In this document: positions 48,211 through 59,990 of the stretch, in pieces | Position numbering within the stretch: position 1 is the first letter of the stretch | How the letters are laid out: each line of letters begins with the position of its first letter | NCBI RefSeq assembly: GCF_036884655.1 | Contig: NC_088327.1 | Span: 14,083,001-14,147,000, forward strand | Direction: 5' to 3' | DNA length: 64,000 nt | Source of the DNA: Musa acuminata AAA Group | Taxonomy: Eukaryota > Streptophyta > Magnoliopsida > Zingiberales > Musaceae | Translations under genes and position numbers: made by a program | Notes under the pieces: generated by a model | Told to the model about the DNA's origin: nothing | Seen by the model: the letters and a program-made list of their open reading frames with translations, nothing else | Databases searched by the model: none

Positions 48211-49645
48211 TTCTCACACGTCGCCTTTACCTTCAAATCTGGAGCGGCTGTCGATGTTTCTCTTCTCCCCAACTCCATGCTGCATCAGGTAGAACTCTTC
48301 CTCTTGGATTCCAGATTTCCATTTTTTTGATCCTGTGAAGTGCTCGAGTCCGTTTAATTTGGTTTTCCCCACCGATCATTACGATCCTGATGGTGAGAAC
48401 GATGCACAAATCGAAGGCTTGGAAGCGTCCTACCGAGGAAAAATGCCTTCTGAGTTCAAAAAATGTGCTATATTAACGATCGTCTCCTCGACAAGTGACC
48501 TCCTCCAGTGCTCCGCTCCCTGTCGGAGGTCTTGTGTGAGGAAGACGGAAATCTTTTTCTGATGGCTTTTCTGCTTATGTTTAACCATCGGGATTTTGAT
48601 TGCTCTCTTTAGTTTGTTCTTGATAGGTGCCTGAGTTACCACATCGATCCTTTGCCACGTTTTAAGTTTTCGGATCGGCTCTTCTCTTGATATGGTTAGG
48701 GTTCTCAAGTTCTCGGTAGGCTATGCACATTACTTGTTTGATGTTATGTCTAAGAGAATGTTAATCTGATATGCTCATCTCGGTGCAGATGTATGTTTTC
48801 TTCTGCTCGCGAAGAAACGTTGGCTTCGCACGAGCACAGTGAACACCGAAGTCTATCAAATGAGTAACCCATCAATTGAGCACACGAGCTCATCACTACT
48901 GTCACTTATTGCACTCTCTCATTCCGCACAAGATTGGAAAGCCATTCTTTAACCTAGTCATCGTTGATCTTGAAAGCTTCCGTCACAAGCTGAGGAAATC
49001 TTTCAAGGCCTTAAAATCAATATAAATTAGAAAAATCAATAAAGTAAACCATATTTTTCCTGAAAGTTTGAGATGAGATACGATAAAAATTAGAAAAAAA
49101 ATCAATAAAATCATTCATGCTTTACGAGCATAACATCCTAATTTTTTTCCAACTCTCCTCTGTATCTCACCACAGTTGTATGAATGGTTTGGCCCTTTGT
49201 ATTTTTGAATGATTTGGGTATTTTCAGAGTTTTCCGTTAAATTTCATACATTTCGAGTTTAATAATGTAAGTTATTACAACACCATAAGTTCGTTCAATT
49301 TATTTTAATATTTTAACATGATAGATAACTATGATATAAATAGTGATTTCATTGATTTTTATTTTTAAATGATTTCGACAATTTATACGTCCGAGTTACA
49401 TGAATTTACGATAAAAAATTATAAAATCATATAATAATCCTTAAAGGACATGTCTTTTGTCATCTTAGCGGCGTCTTAACAAAAGGAGATCTCGGTGCAA
49501 GTACGATATAAATAAGCGAGCGGTCACTTACGTCACTTCACGTAATTGACACGTCACTTACATCACGTCACGATATAACAAAAGGATAACTATGATGTAA
49601 ATAAGCAAGCGGTCTCTTACGTCACGTCATCGCCGCCGTTTACGC
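48211..49645. other. Intergenic, no gene recognised
   Basis: Short open frames at 48240-48710 show no domains and could include an unrecognised exon. 49000-49450 is AT-rich. The part at 49500-49640 contains a small repeat with TCACTTACGTCAC and related strings, close to the 3' end of the kinase gene. Confidence 0.4.
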
Positions 49646-50929
49646 TCACCGCGGGCCAATTGACACGGAGATCTCGGTGGCGGGCTTGACGGCCTCCGCC
49701 CACGCTTCCGAATCCAGGTACAGCTTCGAGACCCTCCCGGCGACCCATGTCATGTCCGGCCGCGCCGCCGCCTCCTCCACGCACTGCAGCGCCAACCGGA
49801 GCAGCGCCTCCGCCGCCTCTACTGGGTACGAGTCCCGTAGCCTCCGGTCCACCCACCGCCTCACGTCGCCCTGTCGGTCCCCCTCCTTCCTCGCACCGAT
49901 CACCTTCCTTGCCGCATCGATAAGGGACACTCGCTGGGATACCCGAACGTAGTCGCTCCCGCTCCCGGCCTCGCCACCGTAGCTGTAATCGAGCGGCTCC
50001 TCGCCGGAGATGAGCTCCAGGAGGATGACCCCGTAGGCGAACACGTCGGACCGCCGGGAGATTGTCCCGCCGGCGAGCAGTTCCGGCGCCATGTATCCCC
50101 TGGACCCCTTGATCCGCCTCCGGCGGCTGCCTATATTCCTGCCCCTCACCAGCGAGCGGATCGAGTCGGCGTCGCCGTCCTCTTCGGCGGCGGCGGAGGT
50201 CTCACCAGCGAGATCGGCGGCGCCGAAGTGGCAGATCCTTGCGCGGAAACCGGGCTCGGTAACGATGACGGAGGAGCTCTTGAGCCGGTTGTGGACGGAG
50301 GAGTGGAGGTGGATGTACTCGAGGCCGTGCGCGATGTCGGACGCAACCTGCATCCTGGAGATCCAGGTGGACAGCGGGGTGAACTTACGGTTCCTCGGGT
50401 TGCGAAGGCAGTCGAGTAGGCTGGCGCCGGGGGTAAACTCGTGGACGAGGTAGACGTGGTCGCCTGCAAGGGAGGCGCCGAGGAGGCGAACGAGGCTGGA
50501 GTGGTGGGACTTAGCGAGGGCAGCGAGGCGGGCGGGGAGATTGGTTGGGTCGGGGCCGCGGAACCGGTGCTGGAAGACTACGACCTCCTTGCCGCGGAGG
50601 CAGCAGCGCCATCCGGCTTTGGCGCCAGGGAGGCGGTCGGAGTGGAAGTTGCCGGTGGCGGAGAGAAGCTCGGGGAAGGTGTAGAAGACGGGGGCCTCAC
50701 GGAGGGCCTTGCTGAGGGAGGTGAGGCTGCAGTCCGAGGAGGAGGAAACCTTGGAGGCGGAGGAGGGGAACGAGATGAAAGAGACAGCAGCAGTGGCGCC
50801 GGCGAGGCGAGGCTCGCTACTGGAGCCGGTAGGAAAACCGCCGGACGACGTGGTGACGGTGGAGGACGATCGAGACCTCGACCGCGGCCTGGGCTCGGAG
50901 GCAAGAGTGGCGCCCTTGGACTTGCACAT
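49646..50929 (-). CDS. Kinase-fold protein, probable pseudokinase (At3g57120-like)
   Basis: Intronless 427-aa gene starting at ATG 50929 (MCKSKGATLASEP), strongly GC-rich. The N-terminal ~75 residues are Ser/Arg-rich and look disordered; no signal peptide, LysM or membrane segment is visible, so it is probably cytoplasmic or membrane-associated. A kinase-like domain spans about 84-410: hinge YLVHEFTPG, GLEYIH, GYMAPELL (279-285), SDVFAYGVILLE (294-305). Catalytic signatures are degenerate: the HRD loop is HNRLK (213-217, no Asp), DFG is HFG (234-236), and the VAIK-lysine region reads VVVFQHRF with no Lys. This suggests a non-catalytic or scaffold role. The nearest family I recall is the At3g57120 group, sometimes labelled LysM receptor-like kinase 3. 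Confidence 0.85.
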   Translation of the reverse strand: MCKSKGATLASEPRPRSRSRSSSTVTTSSGGFPTGSSSEPRLAGATAAVSFISFPSSASKVSSSSDCSLTSLSKALREAPVFYTFPELLSATGNFHSDRLPGAKAGWRCCLRGKEVVVFQHRFRGPDPTNLPARLAALAKSHHSSLVRLLGASLAGDHVYLVHEFTPGASLLDCLRNPRNRKFTPLSTWISRMQVASDIAHGLEYIHLHSSVHNRLKSSSVIVTEPGFRARICHFGAADLAGETSAAAEEDGDADSIRSLVRGRNIGSRRRRIKGSRGYMAPELLAGGTISRRSDVFAYGVILLELISGEEPLDYSYGGEAGSGSDYVRVSQRVSLIDAARKVIGARKEGDRQGDVRRWVDRRLRDSYPVEAAEALLRLALQCVEEAAARPDMTWVAGRVSKLYLDSEAWAEAVKPATEISVSIGPR

Positions 50930-51815
50930 GGGGGAAGGAGCGATCAGGTAGCGCCCGAATCGCAGGCGCTTGCGAAGGTCGTTTCACCGGTGGCGTGGGC
51001 TATGAAAAGGAGAAGAAACGGTTGGGATACGGCAGGAGATGTGACAAAAGGCAAGCCGGCGTTTGATTTGAATGCCACGTTTCTCGAACTATTGCGATCG
51101 CATGCGTTAGGCGCGTAGGCGTCACCCGGTCGAGTTCGTGGAATCAATCAGAGGCCATCGTGATCAGTTTCTCCTTTCATGGTAGTCAAAGCTGAACACA
51201 AATCTGGTATAGCGTTCGTCGCAAATCATATCATATTTTATCGCATATATGAAGGATGTAGGATTGGGATTGGTAGGAGATGGAGAAATAAGAATTCTCT
51301 TTGGCCAAATATATACAATCTAATAAGCTTCTTTAGCCGCCGCTCTTTTCAGAAGTCCCTTAAGACGTCAAAATGACACCAGCATGATCTTAGCATAAAA
51401 AAGGGGCAAAGAAGTAGCTCTCTAACGCTGACTCGTGTTCATGAACTATTTATTACACGTCTTTAGCTTTCCAAGACGAATTAATGCCGTGAAAGAGACA
51501 AAAAAGAAAAGAACAAGAAAAAGGAAAAGACGATGAGTTTGTTCATTGAAGTCTCATGCATCAGATCGACCATATCATTCGAAGTCCGTCGATATACGAC
51601 CAAAGACTTGGGGAGATAGAAGGGACCGCAGTTTACTTACAAGAGAAGGTCGGGGGCAGTCACCTGACGTCTTATCATTGTCAAGCGCGTCTTTTGGGGC
51701 TACGGAGGGAGAAGGCTTGTTGCCTCGAGAAACTCAACTCAGAGATGAGACAGTGAGCTATGATGAGCAAGATAAAAAAATTGGTTTTTTTAATAGTAAA
51801 TCATCACATAATCGT
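50930..51815. other. 5' flank of the kinase-like gene and intergenic DNA
   Basis: Likely promoter and 5' UTR of the minus-strand kinase-like gene lie at about 50930-51200. Open frames on the opposite strand here are GC-driven shadows. From 51200 onward no gene is recognised. Confidence 0.4.
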
Positions 51816-51925
51816 TGGGGTTAATTATATATACCGGATACTATTAATATTATTGTTTTTATATTTAAAAATATATATTAAGATTTTTATAATTCTAAAA
51901 ATAAAATAAACAACCTTATTTATTT
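51816..51925. repeat. Truncated copy of the foldback element's terminal repeat
   Basis: GGGGTTAATTATATATACCG and the following ~100 bp match the left arm of the foldback element at 52277 with few differences, then the similarity stops. It is a partial, solitary arm. Confidence 0.75.
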
Positions 51926-52280
51926 TGAGTATTGACGAAAAATACTTCAACTTCTTCTATCATCATGTCTTTATCGAACCAGATATATCGAGATATTCCG
52001 GATTGATATACGATAAAAAAGGTATTAAGTATTTTCATTAGAAAATTAGATGTTGTCGTATGTCGATGTTTAAAATGATAAAAAATATTCTCTTATGTAA
52101 TTATCAAATATAATCATGAGCTTCTTTTATCATCATGTCTTTATTGATATGGACATGTCTAGATATTTTGGATTGATATACAACCGAGAGTAAAGTATTG
52201 TGTGTTTTTGTTAGAAAATTAGATGTTATTATGTGTCGATATTTAAAATAAAAAAAAAATTCTTTCATGTAATCATCACA
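51926..52280. repeat. Two copies of a ~170-bp repeat
   Basis: Units containing CATCATGTCTTTATCGA, GATATTCCGGATTGATATAC and ATTAGATGTTGTCGTATGTC are spaced about 170 bp (marker at about 51992 and 52162). Related copies lie at 54200-54290 and 55560-56020. Confidence 0.85.
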
Positions 52281-52763
52281 AAATTATCGGGTTAATTATA
52301 TATACTAGATACTATTAATATTAATATTTTTATATTTTAAAAAAATTATATTAAGATTTTTATAGTTTTAAAAATAAAATAAATAATCTCATTTATCTTG
52401 ACATCATTAATTGTATTGATAAAAAATATAATACGTGATAACACGTGTTGGATCGGTATGAAAGTGATGGACAAAAAACTAATTTCAATATCTCTTTTAT
52501 TTCTAACGATCTTATCGGTAAAAAGATAATTTTAACTTATCACGTGTCGAAAACGAAAGGGATGGTGAAATTATCTTTTTGTCCATAACTTTTGAATCGA
52601 TCCAGCACATAGTATGACGTATTGTATTTTTCGTTAATGTAGTCGATGAAATTAGGACAAATGAGATTATTTATTTCACTATTAGAATTATAGGAATCTC
52701 AATATAAATTTTTTGAAGTACAAGGATGATAATACTAAAGATAGAGAGTAATATATAATTAGT

Positions 52764-52768
<5 letters not shown>
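52277..52768. mobile_element. Foldback/MITE-like element with ~190-bp terminal inverted repeats
   Basis: The left arm starts GGGTTAATTATATATACTAG and the right arm ends ATATATAATTAGTCCC; their reverse complements match across about 190 bp, including GGATCGGTATG / GGATCGATTC and ATGGACAAAAA. The loop between is about 100 bp. There is no coding capacity, so it is non-autonomous. I could not define a target-site duplication, and the right end abuts a TA tract. Long arms suggest a Mutator-type or foldback element. Confidence 0.75.

Positions 52769-52824
<56 letters not shown>
52769..52824. repeat. (TA)n microsatellite
   Basis: About 27 uninterrupted TA dinucleotides directly after the foldback element. 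Confidence 0.95.
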
Positions 52825-52826
<2 letters not shown>

Positions 52827-54200
52827 GAATCTACCACCTTAACTTATTATTGTAGCAGTTAAAAGAGGATAATTTATATTCTATTTATTTAGATCATAAT
52901 TATTCTAAGTGATGTTATAGTTATTTAAATGACTTAAATAACTATATGGTCATGATACTCGAGAAACATGGACCATGGAAAAGAAGAATCTTAGGAAAAT
53001 GGAACCCACCAACATATCTTCCTTAGTATAAATAAGACCGTCACTGAGTACGCTAATGTGCCTCAAACAAAAGTACTCTTTTCCATCGCTTTCCGCTTTG
53101 CGTGTCTCGCTGGATTCCATGTTATCGTTATGTCACCTTGAACTGAATACCATTATCTTATATGATATGCACAATAACATCAAGGATTTCAAATGCATAG
53201 TGTTATGCATAGCCACATCGTAAAGCATTTAGAAAAGAAAAAGAATATACATCGGTATGGTTGGAAAGAGTAGAAACATTGTCCCTTTCTATCACATTAG
53301 GGAAAAGTTGCTAAGTCTTACTTTAAGAGGTCAGTGAGCTATGATAAAATGAGAGAACGAAGAATGAAATTGTAAAGGTAAAGAGAAAAGCACAGAGAAA
53401 TTTCCTCGTGCAGTTGAGGAAATCTCATCTGCTATACAGTTGAGGAAACTCCTATGAAAAGCTATTGGAGATCAACTTGGTTATGATAGTACCATCAAAG
53501 GCTATTGGAAACGAAAATTATGGTTCTTGCCTGATTCAACAAGTGAGAACGAGAGATTTAATATTTCTTGTTTGGTATTTATTTTCTTTTTCTCCTTTAA
53601 TTATAACGATTTCTTTAAAGAATCTTACGTGATGGGTGGTCATCCATCCTACATGGAGAGGATGGAGCAAAGTTCTTTCGTCTGAATCATTAGTGTCATA
53701 TATTTAGATAATATTATCAAGTAAACCGGAGGTCAAGAGTATCTCCGCCAAGAAGCATTGAGGATTTTTAATGACCCATTCTCGGATGATCAATCAAGAG
53801 TGCTTCACTCGAGGGGTTAGAGCTTCATATATTCTAAGATACAAAGGAATCAGTAAAAGAGAGGTAGAGAGGGAGATTGAGAGGTCTTTGTTCTTTTATT
53901 CCTCATCTCCTTTCTTACCTGAACCTTTATGTCGACACATTTTGGTCGAAAAGATTTGATATATATTATATTATCATAAATGATATTGTCCATATCAATA
54001 TAAGATTATATTGTTTTCGTTAGTTTACAATTAAAGGGATATGTTTGACCCTTTTATGTCTGTAGTTTTCCAATATGTTGAGGTTGGATCATGAGAGCAT
54101 AAACTAGGTAAACATGAGCTTGACTTTTGCTAAGGCACTATAGCGATTCCTAATACTGTATAATTGTCGGGTTTGGGTATTTTGAGATTGTTCGAATTAG
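52825..54200. other. Intergenic, no gene recognised
   Basis: AT-rich sequence. A TATA-like AGTATAAATAAGACC near 53024 and a short 62-aa open frame at 53771 are not enough to call a gene. Confidence 0.35.
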
Positions 54201-54290
54201 CTTGTAGATTTGGACATATCAAGATATTAAGATATTCTCGATTGATATACGATCAAGAAAGATATTGAGTGTTTTCATTGAGATTTTCTC
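54200..54290. repeat. Single copy of the ~170-bp repeat
   Basis: It contains AGATATTCTCGATTGATATA followed by AGTGTTTTCATT, matching the repeat at 51926-52280 and 55560-56020. The similarity is interrupted on its right by the TRIM-like cluster. Confidence 0.75.
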
Positions 54291-55559
54291 ATATAGTTGG
54301 GAAAATCTTATCTTCTATCATGCCCCCGCAAATGGTGCTCCTGTTACGGATACCAATCTTGGATCGATGCAAAGAATGATTTACGAGCCAGAGACCTTGT
54401 GAGTAGGGCAAGAACAGATCGCTACTGCTGTTATTACTGTTGCTATTGTTGCGGCTGTGATGGCGACGACTGTAGTAGAGGAGAAAGCCGCAGTAATAAA
54501 AAAAGCTATAGCAATGCTGTAGCAGAAGAATAAGCTGCAGTAGAGGAGGAAGTTGCAGCAATGCTATAGCAAAGGAGGAAGCTACAGCAGAGGTGCAGTA
54601 GAGGAGAAAACTGCAATAGAGGTTCAGCAGAGGAGAAAGCTGCAATAGAGGTTCAGTAGAGGAGAAAGCTGCAAAAGAGGAGAAAACAAAAGAGGAGGAA
54701 ACTGCAACGATACTACAATAGAGAAGAAAGCTACAGCAAAGGAGGAAAGGTGGGGCAGTGCTGGTGAGCATAGCACTAGAGACGCCACAACGGAAGAGAA
54801 CAGACGTTGGTGCAGAGTGGCAATGGAGAAGACGGTTGTCGTTCGCCGAGGAGGAAAGATTTATGGCACCGATGGCTTGACGACGAAAAAGCAGTAGTGG
54901 AAAGCTGCAACAGATGAGTAGACAGCGAGAAAAAAGCTTGCTCTTGGTAAGTGGCTCTGATACCGAAGAAAATAATAGAAGATAAGAACAATTATTGAAG
55001 AAGTTTTATTAAAGAAGTTTTGTTGAAGTAGCTTTTGCTTGAATACATTAACATGTCCCTCTCCTAAGAAAATCTTATCTTCTATCATGAGGAAAATAAT
55101 AGAAAATAAGAACAATTATTGTAGAAGCTTTATTGAAGAAGAATTGAAGAAGCTTTAACTTTAGCTTGAATACATTAAGCTGTCCCTCTCTTATTTATAT
55201 ATATTAAGAGAGAGAATTTTCCTCAACAAAATAGAGGCAGAAGAAAGCTACAACAAAGGAAGAAAGGTGAGGCAGTGCTGGAAGGGAACGGACGTTGCGA
55301 GAGCTTGCACTAGGCAAGTGGCTCTGATGCCATGAGAAAAATAATAGAGAATAAGAATAATTATTGTAGAAGCTTTATTGAAGAAGAAATGAAGAAGCTT
55401 TATTGAAATAACTTTAGCTTGAATACATTAACATGTCCTTCTCCTATTTATACATATTAGGAGAGATGATTTTCTTCAACAGAATAGAGGATTTCTCTCA
55501 ACAGAGTAGAGAGATGGATTTCTCTCAACATAATAGAGAGATTTTCTCATATAGTTGGG
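54281..55559 (-). mobile_element. TRIM-like LTR retrotransposon cluster
   Basis: On the minus strand, three related LTR-like segments (about 55530-55335, 55228-55090, 55060-54965) share TTAATGTATTCAAGCT, AATAAAGCTTCT and AATTATTCTTATT-type sequence. Two are followed at once by primer-binding sites close to the initiator-Met tRNA consensus TGGTATCAGAGCC (minus strand, near 55322-55335 and 54951-54965). Only short internal segments separate them, and no gag, protease, integrase or RT is readable. A Leu/Ser-rich open frame at 54289-54771 is low complexity. The whole cluster is flanked by a 22-bp direct repeat (54281-54302 and 55538-55559), so it split the surrounding 170-bp repeats when inserted or rearranged. 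Confidence 0.7.
54470..54760. repeat. Degenerate ~30-bp minisatellite
   Basis: GAGGAGAAAGCTGCAATAGA and close variants (GAGGAAGTTGCAGCA, GAGGAGAAAGCTGCAAAAGA) recur about every 30-33 bp. It lies within the internal part of the TRIM-like cluster and explains the repetitive Leu/Ser-rich open frame there. Confidence 0.75.
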
Positions 55560-56020
55560 GAAATGTGTTAAGATATTCCGGATTGATATACTACCAAGAA
55601 AGGTATTAAGTGTTTTCATGGACATTTAAAATGATAGAAAATATTCTCTCATTTAATTATCAAATATAACTATGAGCTTCATCATGTCTTTAACATGTCG
55701 AGATATTTCGGATTGATATATAGAAATATTAAGTGTTTTTTATTAGAAAATTAGGTGCTACAATGTGTCAAAATTTAAAATGACAAAAAATATTCTCTCA
55801 TACAATTATCAAATATAACCAAGAGCTTCTTTTATCATCATGCCTTTATCGATTTGGACATATCGAGATATTCCGGATTAATATGCAATTAAAGAATGTA
55901 TCGAGTGTTTTCGTTAGGAAATTAGATGCTACCATGTGTCAAAATTTAAAATAATAAAAAATATTCTCACGTAATTATCAAATATAAAATGCTACCATAT
56001 GAGCTTCTATCACCATGTCC
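55560..56020. repeat. Further copies of the ~170-bp repeat
   Basis: About three diverged units with GATATTCCGGATTGATATAC, AAAATATTCTCTCATTTAATTATCAAATAT and ATGAGCTTC(TTTTATC)ATCATG. They continue the array interrupted by the TRIM-like cluster. Confidence 0.8.
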
Positions 56021-57493
56021 TTATCATAAACCAATTTATTGTTTACATAAATATTTGCAGCTCCAATTTAACAGCATAATGCAATCCCATAACCATGGCT
56101 TTGTTTTCCCGGAGTCGTTCAGACCATGGCGATATCCTGTGAAGGGAGTTGGGTGTCGCCCTCATCATTTATCATCATGGAGGTGGGGTGGGTTACTACA
56201 AATTTGGGTGCACTTTGGTCCGTTCTCCTTTCTGACTTTTGTTCACTGTTTTTTTCCATAATAAAATAAGAGTCTTCACCGAAAATGATGAGAAGAAGAT
56301 TGATTATATCGACATGATTCAGATTTTTTTTTCTTAATTTTTTCTGAGATGTAGTGAACTGTCGTGCACAATTTGGTCGAACAAAATGAGAAAAACAATC
56401 AAATTCTATTGACATCAACGAATATTTAGCGCAGTTCCAAGGCGAAATCTTATTCAGGTCCAACTTTTGATTAAGATTATTTCTCTTTGGAACATGTCTA
56501 TATAGATATTTTAAATTGATCGTTAATTATTAGAATAATTATTGGATACTCAAATGATGAATATGTAAGTATTGTCCTCAATTTTGCTCTCATTGTATCG
56601 CAATTTTCGGCGTAAAATACAGGCAAAATTCTTAATGAAGTCTCAAAATCTAAGTCATTAGCCTCCATGTAAGCCTCTAATACTAAAAAAAACTTAAACA
56701 ATCATTGAAAAAAGGAAAACAAAAAAAAAAGGGATATCATGACACTTATGAAATCAAAAACCATTATTGAATAAAAGAAATCATTAAAGTGACTAATTAT
56801 TGACTACTCAATAGCTAAATAAAATAAAATTAATTGATAACTTGTGGTATGTTAGAATTAAGAGGACAAGTTTTAACACGATGGAATTATGATCGAAGGC
56901 AAATCCAAAGTTCTTAATGGGCTCTGTTAGCTTCGAGACCAAACCCGTTAGGTTTAGCCCGCGAGCTAGATATTGGTTTAGTTCGAATTGCCCTAAGCAA
57001 CTCATGAATATGATCATACTCCAAAATATCGAATGAAAATAAAATTAATAAAATGCTACTAGAAATGATTTTGGTAAAAGACATGAGAGAAATCAACTCT
57101 TTATATTAGATAAGACTTGTACAATACTTGAAAGATATTATTTTTTAATAAATTTATAGGTTTAGAGGGAGTCTTTATTTATACTAGTTCTAAGTTTTAA
57201 AAATAAATCAATTAACAATATGAAATAAATAAAAAAATAAAAAATAAAAGTGATAAGTGGGCAATCTTAGGCTCTTTGAAAATAATCTTTCCATGATGTT
57301 CTCGTATGGTCTTGGTACCTATTTATATATTATCATGAGATCTTTAAAATCATATATTATACTCCTCAAATACTTATATATTTTAAAAGATTTGAGGCTC
57401 CAAAGTGACTCCTTGATTACATTTATTTAGCTTCTTTTTTTGGAATTGACTTCATCAATTCTTTTATAAAAGTCTTCCTTTTCTTGTCCCACA
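56021..57493. other. Intergenic or LTR remnant downstream of the Gypsy element
   Basis: No gene is recognised. As it lies 3' of the Gypsy integrase on the minus strand, it may contain that element's 3' LTR, but I could not identify its ends. Confidence 0.4.
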
Positions 57494-58800
57494 TTAATTT
57501 CCTCCATTTGAAGAAAACTTAGCTCTCCGGTTTCTATCTAGATATAATGGATTTTCATTTGGAAAATAATCATACAAATATATAACATTGAAGGTTTTTA
57601 AGATAGCCCAATTATTTGGTAAATCAATTATATAGGCATTATTATTGATTTTTTTAAGGACCTTATAGGGACCATACTTCTTCAGCTTCAATTTGTTGTA
57701 AGTGGTAATGATAAATATATTTTTTCGTAAGTATACAATAACCATAGCACTTTCCTAAACACCTTCTCTCTCCTATACTCATCGGTTGCTTCCATATACT
57801 TGGCATTGGTAGCTTCAAACTTCACTTTAGCTTGGATTGATTGTATTTATTCAACTACGTTGTTAGTTGCTACACATATTCTGAAAGTCTTTGGTAGGCG
57901 AATTAAATCCAAAATATGCTTCAACACTTTCTTATAAATAATAAAGAATGGTGATGTTTCGATAAAACTATGAAATACGATGTTATAAGCAAATTCAGCT
58001 TGTGCGAGTATGAAATTTCATTGTCTTGACTTACCACCACAAATATAATGAATCAAGTATTCGAAAATTCTATTAGTTATCTTTGTCTGATCATCAATTT
58101 GTAGATGAGCTGTACTATTAAACTTCAAACTTGCATCAAATATTTTTCGTAAAATTAACTAAAAATAAGAAAAAAACTTAGAATTTTAATTAAAAATGAT
58201 TAATTTTAGTACCACAAGTAGGTGCATGACTTCTTGAAAGAATAGCCTCATAGTATGTATCGCATCTAAAGTCTTCCGAGAGCATGAAATAAACCATCTT
58301 GGAGAACCGATCCATAACTACAAAGAATTAACTCTCCTTTGAGTTAGTAGCAATCTTAGTACAAAATCCATAAATTAATCCTCCTAATTACCTTTTGGAA
58401 TTAGTAATGGTATATATAAATTAGTGTTTTGTGATTGATCTTTGGCAATTTGATAAGTTGGATATTTTCTTACAAAATTACCCACATCCTTTTCTAATTG
58501 TAGCCATAAGCATCTCTCCTCGATACTTACTATTGTTTTATCTCACCTAAAATGTTCGTTAAGTTATTCTCTATATAAATATTGAATAATCTTTTCTTAT
58601 AAGGACATCCTCCAAATGCATAGCTTGTTACCTTTGAATAAGTAACAATCATAGATATGAAAATCATCTATAGGTTATCTTATTAAATGTTTCTCCCAAA
58701 CATATTTGAAGTCCTTATCTTCAGCATATAGATCCTTTAGGTATTGAAACCCCACAACTTCATTACTTAGAGAAACTAGTAAAGTTGCTCTTCTACTTAA

Positions 58801-59990
58801 TGTTAGGATCGAGTCGACACTAAGAGGGGGGGTGAATTAGTGCTTATGTAAAAATTATATCGATTTGAAAACTCGTTCAATGTAGAAAAACCGTTTTGAT
58901 AAAGCTCATATCGGAAAGTGTTTAAGCTTGACGTAGAGTAAATGCAAAGTGAAGTAAGCAGCTAAGTAAGTAATAAAAGTAAGCAGCAAAGGAAAAGAGC
59001 ACATCGGATTTATAGTGATTCGGTCATCGTGACCTATATCGACTCCCGATTCCTTCTCCGTTGAGGCCATCGGCGTCCACTATTAGACTTCCTTCAATGG
59101 GTGAAGACCAACTACCCTCTTATAATACTTTCTCCTTTCCACAGGTTTAGGAGATAACCTTTACATAGCACTCTTTTACAAGTACTCCATCACACACCTC
59201 TCTTAGGACTAACTCTAAGTAGTAGGAGGAGGGAACTCAAAGTTTTAGCAGAGTTTACTCAGTTTTTTCCTCAAAAATTCTTGCTCCTTTCTTGCTGCCC
59301 AAGTGAGGTATTTATAGGTCCTAAATGGTTTCAAAAATAGAGTCAAAAATTTAAATTCTTGGGTCTTCTGGGTACAGGCAGTACCACAGCCTACACTGGG
59401 CGGTACCACCGCCTACATCCTAACACTAGGCGGTACCACCACCTGACAAATTGTCATTGGGCGGTACCACCACTTGACAGCCTCATAGACCAAGTTTTTT
59501 TAGTTTTCCAACTCATAAGCGATTCCACCGCCTGTTCTAGCGGTGTCACCACCTGACCCAACTTTTGGGTCACTGAATGGGCCTCCTAGTGAGCCCAAAT
59601 CAATCTCAATTAAGGCCCAATGGGCCCCTAATCGAGTTAGTATGATTACACCAAAAGCTAACTCAATTAGCCCCCTAAACTATTTCGATCTTAGATAAAT
59701 AATTATGAAGCATAAATCCTTTATCCGGCATATCATTGGTTCATCTGGCGCTTCGTCCAATCCTTCGGCCCAATGCTCGAATTCATGGCACGAAGCCTCT
59801 ATGGATACGTCGACCGATCCTCCGGCCCGACGTCTAATCTTCTCATATGTTCACTTTGGCCCAACGTTCGATTCATCCTGCTTTAATTAATTTGCCTCTC
59901 CTCGATCGAAGTTAGTCCTGCGTCACTAAAAACGTAGATTAGATCACAAACTCATTAATTGATTTCATCATCAAAATCCAAGATTCAACA
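58801..59990 (-). mobile_element. Solo LTR, family L copy C, nested in the Gypsy element
   Basis: A 1190-bp element in minus orientation with canonical ends: plus strand TGTTAGGATC...GATTCAACA. Flanks CTTAA (58796-58800) and CTCAA (59991-59995) form a target-site duplication with one mismatch. Removing it restores Gypsy coding sequence across the junction (ADVLS then [15 protein letters not shown]), which confirms the insertion. It shares with copies A and B the GACGCAGGACTAACTT segment, the CACCCCCC/CTCTTAGTG terminal motif and GGCGGTACCACCGCC blocks (59398-59550). Confidence 0.92.

Noticed and set aside
50441..51118. Long plus-strand frame (225 aa) opposite the kinase-like gene
   Set aside because: A shadow of the GC-rich minus-strand coding sequence; Gly/Glu-rich with no domain.
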